From: Comamonadaceae bacterium
GTDB taxonomy: Bacteria; Pseudomonadota; Gammaproteobacteria; Burkholderiales; Burkholderiaceae_C
NCBI GenBank assembly: GCA_947478935.1
Contig: CANJXV010000086.1
Location: forward strand, 1 to 9,265
DNA: 9,265 bases
Direction of reading: 5' to 3'
In this document: one piece after another, positions 1 through 7,573 of the stretch
Numbering within the stretch: position 1 is the stretch's first letter
How the letters are laid out: each line of letters begins with the position of its first letter
Position numbers and translations under genes: made by a program
The notes under the pieces: model-generated
Seen by the model: only the letters and a program-made list of their open reading frames with translations
Databases searched by the model: none
Told to the model about the DNA's origin: nothing

Positions 1-64
1 AGCGCCAACGTCGCATCCGCCATCCGGTCAAGCCGTACAGCGGAAGGTCTTTTAACCAGCTTAT

Positions 65-82
65 GTTTCCCCGGAGGGAAAC
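65..82 (+). promoter_or_regulatory. Stem-loop directly upstream of the sucA ribosome binding site
   Basis: The bases GTTTCCC (65-71) and GGGAAAC (76-82) are perfect reverse complements and enclose the 4-base loop CGGA. The 3' arm ends one base before the Shine-Dalgarno sequence at 83. The loop and 3' arm also contain a second purine-rich GGAGGG (73-78) that would be hidden when the hairpin folds. No T-run follows, so it is not an intrinsic terminator. A role in translation control or mRNA stability of sucA is an inference. Confidence 0.5.
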
Positions 83-88
83 GGAGGT
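83..88 (+). promoter_or_regulatory. Shine-Dalgarno sequence of sucA
   Basis: GGAGGT lies 9 bases before the ATG at 98. It is a near-perfect match to the anti-Shine-Dalgarno core and supports that ATG as the start. It is clearly stronger than the sites in front of sucB and lpdA. I see no convincing sigma-70 promoter in positions 1-82, so the transcription start may lie outside the window. Confidence 0.8.
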
Positions 89-97
89 CAGCGAAAA

Positions 98-2965
98 ATG
101 AGTACGAGTTCGTCCGTCTATTCAGCCTATTTGGGCAACACTTTTCTCTTCGGCGGCAATGCGCCTTATGTCGAAGAGATGTATGAAAAATACCTCGACA
201 ACCCTGGCAGCGTGCCTGACACATGGCGCGACTACTTTGACGCTTTGCAACATGTGCCGGCGTCTGACGGGAGCAACGCGCGCGACGTGGCGCATCTGCC
301 GGTGGTTAATGCCTTTGCCCAGCGCGCCAAGTCCGGCGGTACCCGTGTGGTGCTGGCCAGCGCTGACGCTGAAATGGGCCGCAAGCGCACCGCCGCGCAA
401 CAGCTGATCGCCGCCTACCGCAACGTCGGCCAGCGCTGGGCCGATCTGGACCCACTCAAGCGCACCGAGCGCCCGCACATTCCCGACCTGGACCCTGCGT
501 TTTACGGCTTTGGCGGTGCCGACCAGGAAACCGTGTTTGACACCAGCAATACCTTCTTCGGCAAAAACAGCATGTCGCTTCGCGAATTGCTCAACGCATT
601 GCGCGAGACTTATTGCGGGACGCTAGGCGCTGAGTTCATGTACGCCACCGACCAGGACGAAAAGCGCTGGTGGCAGCAAAAGCTGGAAGCCGTGCGCAGC
701 AAACCCAATTTCAATGCCGACAAGAAAAAGCACATCTTGGGTCGTCTGACTGCCGCTGAAGGACTAGAGCGTTTTCTGCACACCAAATACGTAGGCCAAA
801 AGCGCTTTTCGCTAGAAGGCGGCGAGAGCTTTATCGCTGCCATGGACGAATTGATCCAGGCCGCAGGCAGCCAGGGCGTACAAGAGATCGTGATCGGTAT
901 GGCCCATCGGGGACGCCTTAACGTGCTGGTAAATACCATGGGCAAGCAGCCCAAAGATTTGTTTGCCGAGTTTGACCACACCGCGCCTGAAGAACTGACC
1001 TCTGGGGATGTGAAATACCACCAGGGCTTTAGCTCGGACATGAGCACACCCGGCGGTCCCGTGCATTTGTCTTTGGCCTTTAACCCCTCGCATCTGGAAA
1101 TCGTTAACCCTGTGGTCCAAGGCTCGGTGCGCGCGCGCATGGACCGCCGTTCCGACCCGCAGGGCAAGCAGGTGCTGCCGGTGTTGGTGCATGGCGACGC
1201 TGCTTTCGGCGGGCAAGGTGTGAACCAGGAAACCCTGGCACTGGCCCAGACCCGTGGCTACACCACAGGCGGCACGGTACACATCATCATCAATAACCAA
1301 ATTGGCTTTACCACCTCGGACCCGCGCGATATGCGTTCCAGTGCGTTTTGCACCGACATCGTCAAGATGGTGGAAGCGCCGGTGCTGCATGTAAACGCCG
1401 ACGACCCTGAGGCCGTAGTGCTGGCCACGCAGTTCGCGCTGGAATACCGCATGCGGTTTCGCAAGGATGTGGTGGTAGACATTATTTGCTTCCGCAAACT
1501 AGGCCACAACGAGCAAGACACGCCTAGCCTCACGCAGCCGCTGATGTACAAAAAAATAGGCGTGCATCCCGGTACCCGCAAGCTCTTTGCGGACAAGCTG
1601 AGCGCGCAGGGTCTGGGCGAGACCCTGGGCGAAGACATGGTCAAAGCCTACCGCGCAGCGCTAGATGAAGGGCGCCACGCTGCTGACCCAGTACTGACCA
1701 ACTTCAAAACCAAATTCACTGTGGATTGGGCGCCGTTTTTAGGCAAAAAGTGGACGGATGCCGGCGATACCGCGCTGCCCCTGAGCGAGTGGAAGCGTTT
1801 GGCCGAGCGGCTCACAACGATTCCCACCACCGTAACGCCACACCAGTTGGTGCGCAAGGTCTATGACGACCGCGCGGCCATGGGTCGTGGCGATATTCCG
1901 GTGGATTGGGGTATGGGCGAGCACATGGCCTTGGCCTCTCTGGTGGCCAGCGGCTATCCGGTGCGGCTCTCCGGCGAAGATAGCGGACGCGGGACCTTTA
2001 CCCACCGCCACGCCGTCATCCACGACCAGAACCGCGAAAAATGGGACGTGGGCACGTACGTGCCTTTGCAAAACGTGGCCGATGGACAGGCGCCGTTTGT
2101 GGTGATCGACTCCATCCTGTCTGAGGAAGCCGTTCTGGGCTTTGAGTACGGTTATGCCTCCAACGACCCCAACACCATGGTGATCTGGGAAGCGCAGTTT
2201 GGTGACTTTGCCAATGGCGCGCAAGTGGTGATTGACCAATTCATTGCGTCCGGCGAAGTTAAGTGGGGTCGCGTCAATGGCCTGACTTTGATGCTGCCGC
2301 ACGGTTACGAGGGCCAGGGCCCGGAGCACAGCTCGGCGCGCTTAGAGCGCTTTATGCAATTGGCGGCGGACACCAATATGCAAATCGTGCAACCCACCAC
2401 CGCCAGCCAAATTTTCCATGTGCTGCGCCGCCAAATGGTGCGTAATGTGCGCAAGCCCTTGGTCATCATGACGCCCAAGTCGCTGTTGCGTAACAAAGAC
2501 GCCACCTCGCCGTTGAGCGAATTCACCCGTGGTGGCTTCCAAACGGTTATTGGTGAGGTTAAAGAAATTAAAGCGGAGAAGGTAAAACGCATCGTCGTGT
2601 GTTCGGGCAAGGTCTATTACGATCTGTTGAAAAAGCGCGAAGAGCGCGGTTCGGACGATGTGGCCATTGTGCGTATCGAGCAGCTGTACCCGTTTGCGCA
2701 CAAGGCTTTTGCTAACGAGATTAAAAAGTACCCGAACGCCACCGAAATCGTCTGGACCCAGGACGAGCCGCAAAACCAGGGCGCGTGGTTTTTTGTGCAG
2801 CACTACATCCATGAAAACATGTTGGATGGTCAAAAACTCGGCTATGCCGGTCGCGCCGCTTCGGCCTCACCGGCCGTAGGCTATTCGCACCTGCACCAGG
2901 AGCAGCAAAAAGCACTTGTCGATGGCGCATTCGGCAAGCTCAAAGGCGTGGTGTTGACCAAATAA
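98..2965 (+). CDS. sucA: 2-oxoglutarate dehydrogenase E1 component
   Basis: This is the thiamine diphosphate-dependent E1o subunit. It decarboxylates 2-oxoglutarate and transfers the succinyl group to the lipoyl arm of SucB, in the cytoplasm. At 955 residues it has the usual family length. The N-terminal segment (about residues 8-48, beginning SAYLGNTFLFGGN) is the E1o region that contacts E2. The cofactor core follows: GMAHRGRLN (268-275), KYHQGFSSD (306-314), SHLE (331-334), and the ThDP/Mg2+ motif GDAAFGGQG (366-374) with Asn399-Asn400 in INNQIG. The second, pyrimidine-binding half has GRGTFTHRHAVIH (630-642), EYGYASNDP (683-691), FGDFANGAQ (701-709) and LPHGYEGQGPEHSSARLER (733-751). The C-terminal domain has TQDEPQNQGAW (887-897). 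The start is fixed by GGAGGT nine bases upstream. It is the first gene of a tight operon with sucB and lpdA. An odhA name is also used in this group. No frameshift or missing motif was seen. Confidence 0.98.
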   Translation: MSTSSSVYSAYLGNTFLFGGNAPYVEEMYEKYLDNPGSVPDTWRDYFDALQHVPASDGSNARDVAHLPVVNAFAQRAKSGGTRVVLASADAEMGRKRTAAQQLIAAYRNVGQRWADLDPLKRTERPHIPDLDPAFYGFGGADQETVFDTSNTFFGKNSMSLRELLNALRETYCGTLGAEFMYATDQDEKRWWQQKLEAVRSKPNFNADKKKHILGRLTAAEGLERFLHTKYVGQKRFSLEGGESFIAAMDELIQAAGSQGVQEIVIGMAHRGRLNVLVNTMGKQPKDLFAEFDHTAPEELTSGDVKYHQGFSSDMSTPGGPVHLSLAFNPSHLEIVNPVVQGSVRARMDRRSDPQGKQVLPVLVHGDAAFGGQGVNQETLALAQTRGYTTGGTVHIIINNQIGFTTSDPRDMRSSAFCTDIVKMVEAPVLHVNADDPEAVVLATQFALEYRMRFRKDVVVDIICFRKLGHNEQDTPSLTQPLMYKKIGVHPGTRKLFADKLSAQGLGETLGEDMVKAYRAALDEGRHAADPVLTNFKTKFTVDWAPFLGKKWTDAGDTALPLSEWKRLAERLTTIPTTVTPHQLVRKVYDDRAAMGRGDIPVDWGMGEHMALASLVASGYPVRLSGEDSGRGTFTHRHAVIHDQNREKWDVGTYVPLQNVADGQAPFVVIDSILSEEAVLGFEYGYASNDPNTMVIWEAQFGDFANGAQVVIDQFIASGEVKWGRVNGLTLMLPHGYEGQGPEHSSARLERFMQLAADTNMQIVQPTTASQIFHVLRRQMVRNVRKPLVIMTPKSLLRNKDATSPLSEFTRGGFQTVIGEVKEIKAEKVKRIVVCSGKVYYDLLKKREERGSDDVAIVRIEQLYPFAHKAFANEIKKYPNATEIVWTQDEPQNQGAWFFVQHYIHENMLDGQKLGYAGRAASASPAVGYSHLHQEQQKALVDGAFGKLKGVVLTK

Positions 2966-2974
2966 GTCCACGCC
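2945..2974 (+). other. Stem-loop enclosing the sucA stop codon
   Basis: GGCGTGG (2945-2951) pairs perfectly with CCACGCC (2968-2974), leaving a 16-base loop that contains the TAA stop (2963-2965). No T-tract follows, so it is not a normal terminator. A smaller competing hairpin, GGT/ACC (2950-2959), uses part of the left arm. It could act as an RNA processing or stability element between sucA and sucB. That role is inferred from structure alone, and a 7-bp stem may also arise by chance. Confidence 0.3.
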
Positions 2975-3003
2975 CCGACACGCAAACACATTGAAAGAAT
3001 CGT

Positions 3004-4233
3004 ATGGCTATCGTTGAAGTAAAAGTTCCCCAACTGTCTGAATCTGTGGCCGAAGCTACGATGCTCCAGTGGAAGAAAAAAGTAGGCGACAGCGTCGCCG
3101 CAGATGAAACGCTGATCGAGATCGAGACCGACAAAGTGGTACTCGAAGTGCCTGCCCCTTCGGCTGGCGTGCTGTCGGAAATCCTGGTGCTTGACGGCGG
3201 CATGGTCAAGGCGGAACAGTTGATCGCCCGCATCGATACCGATGGCAAAGTCGCCGCAGCACCGGCACCTGCCGTTTCAGCGACTTCGGCACCTGCAGTT
3301 GCCGCACCAACGGCCGGCAAAGCCGACGTCTTGATGCCCGCCGCAGCCAAACTGATGGCTGACAATCAATTAGCGCCAGGCTCGGTGCCCGGCACCGGCA
3401 AAGATGGCCGCGTCACCAAAGGCGATGTGTTGCAAGCCCTGCAAACACCCGCGCCCGCTGCGGTGATCCCCACTGGTGTGCCACAAAGTACTTTGCCGCA
3501 GGTGTCGGCCCCGGCCAGCATCGGCTTGGGTGATCGCCCAGAGCAACGCGTCCCCATGAGCCGATTGCGCGCCCGCGTGGCAGAGCGTCTCTTGCAATCG
3601 CAAGCCACTAACGCAATTCTCACCACCTTCAATGAAATCAACATGGCCCCGGTCATGGAGATGCGCAAAAAATTCCAGGAGCGATTTGAAAAAGAGCACG
3701 GCGTTAAGCTGGGCTTCATGAGCTTTTTTGTCAAAGCGGCGGTGCATGCACTCAAGAAATATCCGGTGCTCAACGCTTCGGTCGATGGCAGTGACATCGT
3801 GTACCACGGTTACTTTGACATCGGCATTGCAGTGGGCTCGCCGCGTGGCCTCGTGGTGCCGATTTTGCGCAACGCCGACCAAATGAGCTTTGCCGATATC
3901 GAGAAGAAAATTGCTGAGTTCGGCGTCAAAGCGCGGGACGGTAAGCTTGGTATGGACGACATGACGGGCGGCACTTTTTCTATCTCCAACGGCGGCACCT
4001 TTGGCTCCATGCTGTCCACGCCCATCATCAATCCGCCGCAATCGGCAATTTTGGGTGTGCACGCCACCAAAGACCGCGCCGTGGTCGAAAACGGCCAGGT
4101 GGTGGTGCGCCCTATGAACTACTTTGCCATGAGCTATGACCACCGCATCATCGACGGGCGCGAAGCAGTGCTGGGATTGGTGGCGATTAAGGATGCGATG
4201 GAAGATCCTTCGCGCCTCTTGTTTGACATCTGA
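3004..4233 (+). CDS. sucB: Dihydrolipoyllysine succinyltransferase, E2 component of 2-oxoglutarate dehydrogenase
   Basis: This is the core-forming E2o subunit. It carries the swinging lipoyl arm and transfers the succinyl group to CoA. The 409 residues are typical for E2o. Residues 1-78 form one lipoyl domain with the modified lysine at Lys44 in ETDKVVLEV. An Ala/Pro-rich flexible linker covers about 84-106; it includes a 10-base direct repeat (CGGCACCTGC at 3263 and 3287). The peripheral-subunit-binding domain spans about 107-146 (PAAAKLMADNQL, GTGKDGRVTKGDVL). A second linker covers about 147-175. The catalytic domain covers about 180-409, with the active-site motif DHRIIDG (379-385; His380, Asp384). 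The opening VKVPQLSESVAEATM and the catalytic domain fit succinyl- rather than acetyltransferase, as does the position after sucA. The ATG lies 38 bases after the sucA stop, with only a weak GAAAGA (2993-2998) as ribosome site. Confidence 0.97.
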   Translation: MAIVEVKVPQLSESVAEATMLQWKKKVGDSVAADETLIEIETDKVVLEVPAPSAGVLSEILVLDGGMVKAEQLIARIDTDGKVAAAPAPAVSATSAPAVAAPTAGKADVLMPAAAKLMADNQLAPGSVPGTGKDGRVTKGDVLQALQTPAPAAVIPTGVPQSTLPQVSAPASIGLGDRPEQRVPMSRLRARVAERLLQSQATNAILTTFNEINMAPVMEMRKKFQERFEKEHGVKLGFMSFFVKAAVHALKKYPVLNASVDGSDIVYHGYFDIGIAVGSPRGLVVPILRNADQMSFADIEKKIAEFGVKARDGKLGMDDMTGGTFSISNGGTFGSMLSTPIINPPQSAILGVHATKDRAVVENGQVVVRPMNYFAMSYDHRIIDGREAVLGLVAIKDAMEDPSRLLFDI

Positions 4234-4244
4234 TCGGAAGCGCC

Positions 4245-5672
4245 ATGAGCACAGAATTTGACGTCATCGTCATCGGCGCGGGTCCCGGCGGGTATATAGC
4301 GGCCATCCGCGCAGCCCAGTTGGGCTTTAAGGTGGCATGCATTGACGAATGGAAAAATGCCAAGGGTGGCCCCGCACCCGGCGGCACCTGCACCAATGTC
4401 GGGTGCATTCCATCCAAGGCCTTGCTGCAGTCCAGCGAACACTTCGACCACGCGCTGCACCATTTTTCAGACCATGGCATCAGCGCCACCGGCGTGGCCA
4501 TGGATGTCACGCAAATGCTGGCCCGCAAAGACGCGGTGGTCCAACAAAACAACGATGGCATTTTGTATTTGTTCAAGAAAAACAAAGTTACGTTTTTCCA
4601 TGGACGCGGCGCCTTTGCATCGTCTCAAAACGGACTGCATACCGTGGAGGTGAGCGGTGCAGAGGGGCAAAGTCTGGCGGCCAAGCACGTCATCATCGCC
4701 ACCGGCTCCAATGCGCGGCCATTAGCCGGTGCGCCGTTTGATGAAGTAAATATCCTGTCCAACGACGGCGCACTGCGCCTGGGGGCAGTGCCTAAAAAAC
4801 TGGCCCTAATCGGCTCAGGGGTGATTGGCCTAGAAATGGGCTCCGTCTGGCGGCGACTGGGCGCGCAGGTCACGATTTTGGAAGGCTTGCCCACCTTCCT
4901 AGGCGCGGTCGATCAGCAAATCGCCAAAGAGGCGAAAAAAGCCTTTGACAAACAGGGCTTGCACATCGAGTTGGGCGTTCAAGTGGGCGACATCAAGTCC
5001 AGCAAGAAAGGCGTGTCCATTGCCTATACCAATGCCAAGGGCGAAGCGCAAACGCTGGACGTGGACAAGCTGATTGTCTCTATCGGTCGCGTGCCCAATA
5101 CCACCGGCCTGAACGCGCAAGCGGTGGGCTTGGCGATGGAAGAGCGCGGGGCGATTGTGGTAGATGCAGATTGCAAAACCAATGTAAGTGGCATTTGGGC
5201 AGTGGGCGATGTAGTGCGCGGCCCCATGCTGGCGCACAAAGCCGAAGAAGAGGGCGTGGCGGTGGCCGAGCGCATCGCCGGTCAGCATGGGCATGTCAAC
5301 TTCAACACCATCCCCTGGGTGATTTACACCAGCCCCGAAATCGCTTGGGTTGGCCGTACCGAGCAGCAACTCAAAGCCGATGGGGTGGCCTATAAGGCCG
5401 GTACTTTTCCTTTCCTGGCAAACGGACGCGCCCGCGCTTTGGGCGATACCACCGGCATGGTGAAGTTTTTGGCCGATGCCACTACCGATGAAATCCTGGG
5501 TGTGCACATGGTGGGTCCGCAGGTTTCTGAGCTGATTTCTGAGGCCGTAGTGGCAATGGAGTTCAAAGCCAGCGCCGAAGACATTGCACGCATTTGCCAT
5601 GCGCATCCATCGCTGAGCGAAGCGACCAAGGAAGCAGCCCTGGCCGTGGACAAGCGCACGCTGAACTTCTAA
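4245..5672 (+). CDS. lpdA: Dihydrolipoyl dehydrogenase, E3 component of 2-oxoglutarate dehydrogenase
   Basis: This FAD flavoprotein reoxidises the dihydrolipoyl arm of SucB and passes electrons to NAD+. The 475 residues match classical E3, and there is no fused lipoyl domain. The FAD Rossmann motif is GAGPGG (11-16). The redox disulfide is Cys49-Cys54 in GGTCTNVGC, followed by IPSK. The ATG box of the family is IATGS (151-155). The NAD+ Rossmann motif is GSGVIG (190-195). The second FAD contact is AVGDV (319-323). The dimer-interface catalytic dyad is His454 and Glu459 in HAHPSLSE. The ATG is 11 bases after the sucB stop and has GGAAG (4236-4240) four bases upstream, which makes co-translation with sucB likely. 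The gene belongs to the suc complex by position; the same E3 might also serve pyruvate dehydrogenase, which cannot be judged here. Its last four bases are shared with the convergent cyclase gene. Confidence 0.97.
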   Translation: MSTEFDVIVIGAGPGGYIAAIRAAQLGFKVACIDEWKNAKGGPAPGGTCTNVGCIPSKALLQSSEHFDHALHHFSDHGISATGVAMDVTQMLARKDAVVQQNNDGILYLFKKNKVTFFHGRGAFASSQNGLHTVEVSGAEGQSLAAKHVIIATGSNARPLAGAPFDEVNILSNDGALRLGAVPKKLALIGSGVIGLEMGSVWRRLGAQVTILEGLPTFLGAVDQQIAKEAKKAFDKQGLHIELGVQVGDIKSSKKGVSIAYTNAKGEAQTLDVDKLIVSIGRVPNTTGLNAQAVGLAMEERGAIVVDADCKTNVSGIWAVGDVVRGPMLAHKAEEEGVAVAERIAGQHGHVNFNTIPWVIYTSPEIAWVGRTEQQLKADGVAYKAGTFPFLANGRARALGDTTGMVKFLADATTDEILGVHMVGPQVSELISEAVVAMEFKASAEDIARICHAHPSLSEATKEAALAVDKRTLNF

Positions 5673-7573
5673 GTTTTTTCGTTGGCGGCTTCAGGGCCCG
5701 CCACGCGGTGGCGGCCTTGTTGTTTGGCACGGTATAAAGCTGCGTCGGCTTGCTGCACCAATTGCAATGGTTTGGAGCCATGGTGCGGGTATGCAGTGGC
5801 TACGCCGATGCTCACCGACACTCGGCCATAGGGCGAGTCTTCATGCACAAGCGCTAAGGCAAACACTTCCTGGCACAGATAGCTGGCAATGGTGTTGATA
5901 CCGTTTAAGTCTGTATCCGGCGCAATCAGCACAAATTCTTCGCCGCCGTAGCGCGCTATCAAATCGCCGCTGCGCATTACGCCCGCTTCAAATACCCGCG
6001 CCAACTGGCGCAGGCAAGCGTCGCCCGCCGGGTGCCCATAGCGATCGTTATAGGTTTTGAACCAGTCCACATCGATCAGCGCGACCGACAAAGGTCGTTT
6101 GTCCCGCGCAGCACGACCCCATTCCACTTGCAATGTTTCGTCAAAGCGACGGCGGTTGGCCACGCCAGTCATACCGTCCACGGTGCTGAGCGCCTCCAAG
6201 CGCCGCTCTGCCATGGCCAGCTCTTGCGTGCGCTGCGAGACCTGCGACTCCAAATCAATTTCGGCCTGTCGCGCTTTTTCCAAAGCCTGGTTTTGCTCAT
6301 GCAGCAAGGCGCGCAATTCGCGCATATGGATCTGGCGCTTTTGCATTTCCTGGAAGGCCACCGCGCCCGCCAGGACCACTAGGCCCTGCAACAGAGCGCT
6401 GTCCATGCTGTAGCTGCTTAGCAAAATACTGCCAACCGAGTCGCTTTGAGGCAGATTCTGCAAATACAGACTCACCAGCGGTACTACCAGCCCTATGCAA
6501 TACCAAAGAAACTGACGCTCTCCTCGTACTGCGAGCCCAGCGCTTAGCAGCACCAAAACCCCGTAGACCAGGGGTATGCCGACGTGTAGGACCGCTGCGG
6601 CCAGCATCGGCCAGGGTACGAAGGCCACAAGTGCCAAACTTAGCGCTCCCGAGGCGTACAAAAGGCGCCGGTAGGCAAGATCCGCCGCCAGTGTGCCTAA
6701 AGCGTGGAGCAACAGGCCCACGGTACAAAACAGCAAGGCTGCGTCTGCCAGCAGGTGCGACACCGTGGCCAGCGTGTGTCCGCTCCAAGGCAAAAGCATC
6801 GGCAGCAGTCCGCTGTTCTCGCCAATGCGCCAGGTGGCGGCCAGTACCGTCCCCAGGTACCAGGCAAAGGCTTTTTGCCCGGTTGCGGCCCACAAAATGG
6901 CAAACAACAGCGCCAACGCCGCGCAAACACCACCTATCCAGCCGTAGCGCATCGCGTCGGCATGCTCTGCCGCTTGAAAAGTTGCGTTGTCCCACAGCTG
7001 CGCCGATAAATCCACGCTCAACGGGCTCTTAACCCGCAACCACACGGTTTGGCTCTCTCGAGGGGCCAGCTGGAAGGGAATAATGATTAAGCGGTGCGGG
7101 TAGGGTCGGCTGTCAAAAGCCATGCCATGACCGGTTTTTGTGCCTCGCAAAGACCCGTCAGGCGCTTCGCGAAATACTTCGACATGTTCTAAGAGGGGTT
7201 GTGCCATTACCAGTAAGCGCCCAGCCGGCGTGTCGCCGGAATTAATAATCGGCAGCTTGACCCAATAGGCTGAACTGCTGCGGTCGAAATTCGCATTCCA
7301 TGCGCCCGCGGGGATTTCCTTGAAGGTCAAGGGTCCCTTGTCGCTGCGCGCCAGGTCGAAGGCGAGCGCGCCAGTGCGGTCTTCGGCCCAACTGGCGTGC
7401 GCGTCGAGGTTCAGGGTTTCTTTCCCCACTTTAGCGAAGTCCAGCTCGCGGGCCGTGGCGGCGTTAGCAAGGCAAAGCGCCAGCACCAGTCCTATGCAGT
7501 GCAAGGTGGCCACTGAAAGCGAAGCGAAATATTGCCCTACCCGGTAGAAAAGGCCTTGTTTTGATTGCCTCAC
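5669..7573 (-). CDS. Membrane-bound diguanylate cyclase with periplasmic 7TMR-DISM sensor
   Basis: The product should make cyclic di-GMP from two GTP, controlled by a signal sensed outside the inner membrane. From the chosen GTG start (7573-7571) it has 634 residues. Residues 1-41 are a signal peptide (basic RQSKQ, a hydrophobic stretch, then ANAATA before RELDF). About 46-200 is a DISMED2-type periplasmic domain (YWVKLPIINSGD). About 209-407 holds seven hydrophobic segments of the 7TMR-DISM type. About 409-463 is a charged coiled-coil linker. About 463-628 is the GGDEF domain: DVDWFK with metal-binding Asp501, Asn509, Asp518 (GHPAGD), active-site GGEEF (543-547) and an intact RxxD product-inhibition site RSGD (534-537) five residues upstream. 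The frame has no ATG; it stays open to a TTG at 7729, but residues before the GTG look non-coding and the DNA there is AT-rich. No strong ribosome site precedes the GTG (an AGGGGA lies about 18 bases away), so the exact start is uncertain. The ligand is unknown. No partner c-di-GMP gene lies in the window. Confidence 0.93.
   Translation of the reverse strand: MRQSKQGLFYRVGQYFASLSVATLHCIGLVLALCLANAATARELDFAKVGKETLNLDAHASWAEDRTGALAFDLARSDKGPLTFKEIPAGAWNANFDRSSSAYWVKLPIINSGDTPAGRLLVMAQPLLEHVEVFREAPDGSLRGTKTGHGMAFDSRPYPHRLIIIPFQLAPRESQTVWLRVKSPLSVDLSAQLWDNATFQAAEHADAMRYGWIGGVCAALALLFAILWAATGQKAFAWYLGTVLAATWRIGENSGLLPMLLPWSGHTLATVSHLLADAALLFCTVGLLLHALGTLAADLAYRRLLYASGALSLALVAFVPWPMLAAAVLHVGIPLVYGVLVLLSAGLAVRGERQFLWYCIGLVVPLVSLYLQNLPQSDSVGSILLSSYSMDSALLQGLVVLAGAVAFQEMQKRQIHMRELRALLHEQNQALEKARQAEIDLESQVSQRTQELAMAERRLEALSTVDGMTGVANRRRFDETLQVEWGRAARDKRPLSVALIDVDWFKTYNDRYGHPAGDACLRQLARVFEAGVMRSGDLIARYGGEEFVLIAPDTDLNGINTIASYLCQEVFALALVHEDSPYGRVSVSIGVATAYPHHGSKPLQLVQQADAALYRAKQQGRHRVAGPEAANEKT
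5698..5725 (+). terminator. Probable intrinsic terminator of the suc operon, inside the cyclase coding end
   Basis: CCGCCAC (5698-5704) pairs with GTGGCGG (5708-5714) around the 3-base loop GCG. A bulged C at 5697 allows two more G-C pairs outside (5695-5696 with 5715-5716). On the + strand the stem is followed by a T-rich tract with seven T in nine bases (5717-5725). It starts 25 bases after the lpdA stop. A separate run of six T (5673-5678) directly follows that stop after only a weak hairpin. No T-tract follows on the - strand, so it would act one way. The T-tract is interrupted by G, which keeps the confidence moderate. Confidence 0.5.

Noticed and set aside
1..101. Possible 3' end of an upstream gene: one frame open from base 3 to TGA 99-101, overlapping the sucA ATG as ATGA, and another open from base 2 to TAA 53-55.
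   Set aside because: Neither short peptide resembles a protein I recognise (gltA was considered), and the first would read through the hairpin and ribosome site. Too little sequence to call.
1550..1556. Run of seven A in sucA at in-frame AAA AAA A, a possible slippage site.
   Set aside because: A shift in one direction meets TAG at once, and in the other direction gives a short tail ending in TGA. It encodes the ordinary Lys-Lys-Ile of the family, with no stimulatory structure seen.
122..5606. Long antisense open frames opposite sucA, sucB and lpdA (for example 1739-2329, 3370-4143 and 4899-5606 on the - strand).
   Set aside because: They mirror the codon bias of well-identified genes, have no recognisable domains, and are common in GC-rich DNA.
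6297..6995. A 232-codon frame on the - strand inside the cyclase gene.
   Set aside because: It is an out-of-frame shadow of the membrane region and is Arg/Gly-rich with no domain.
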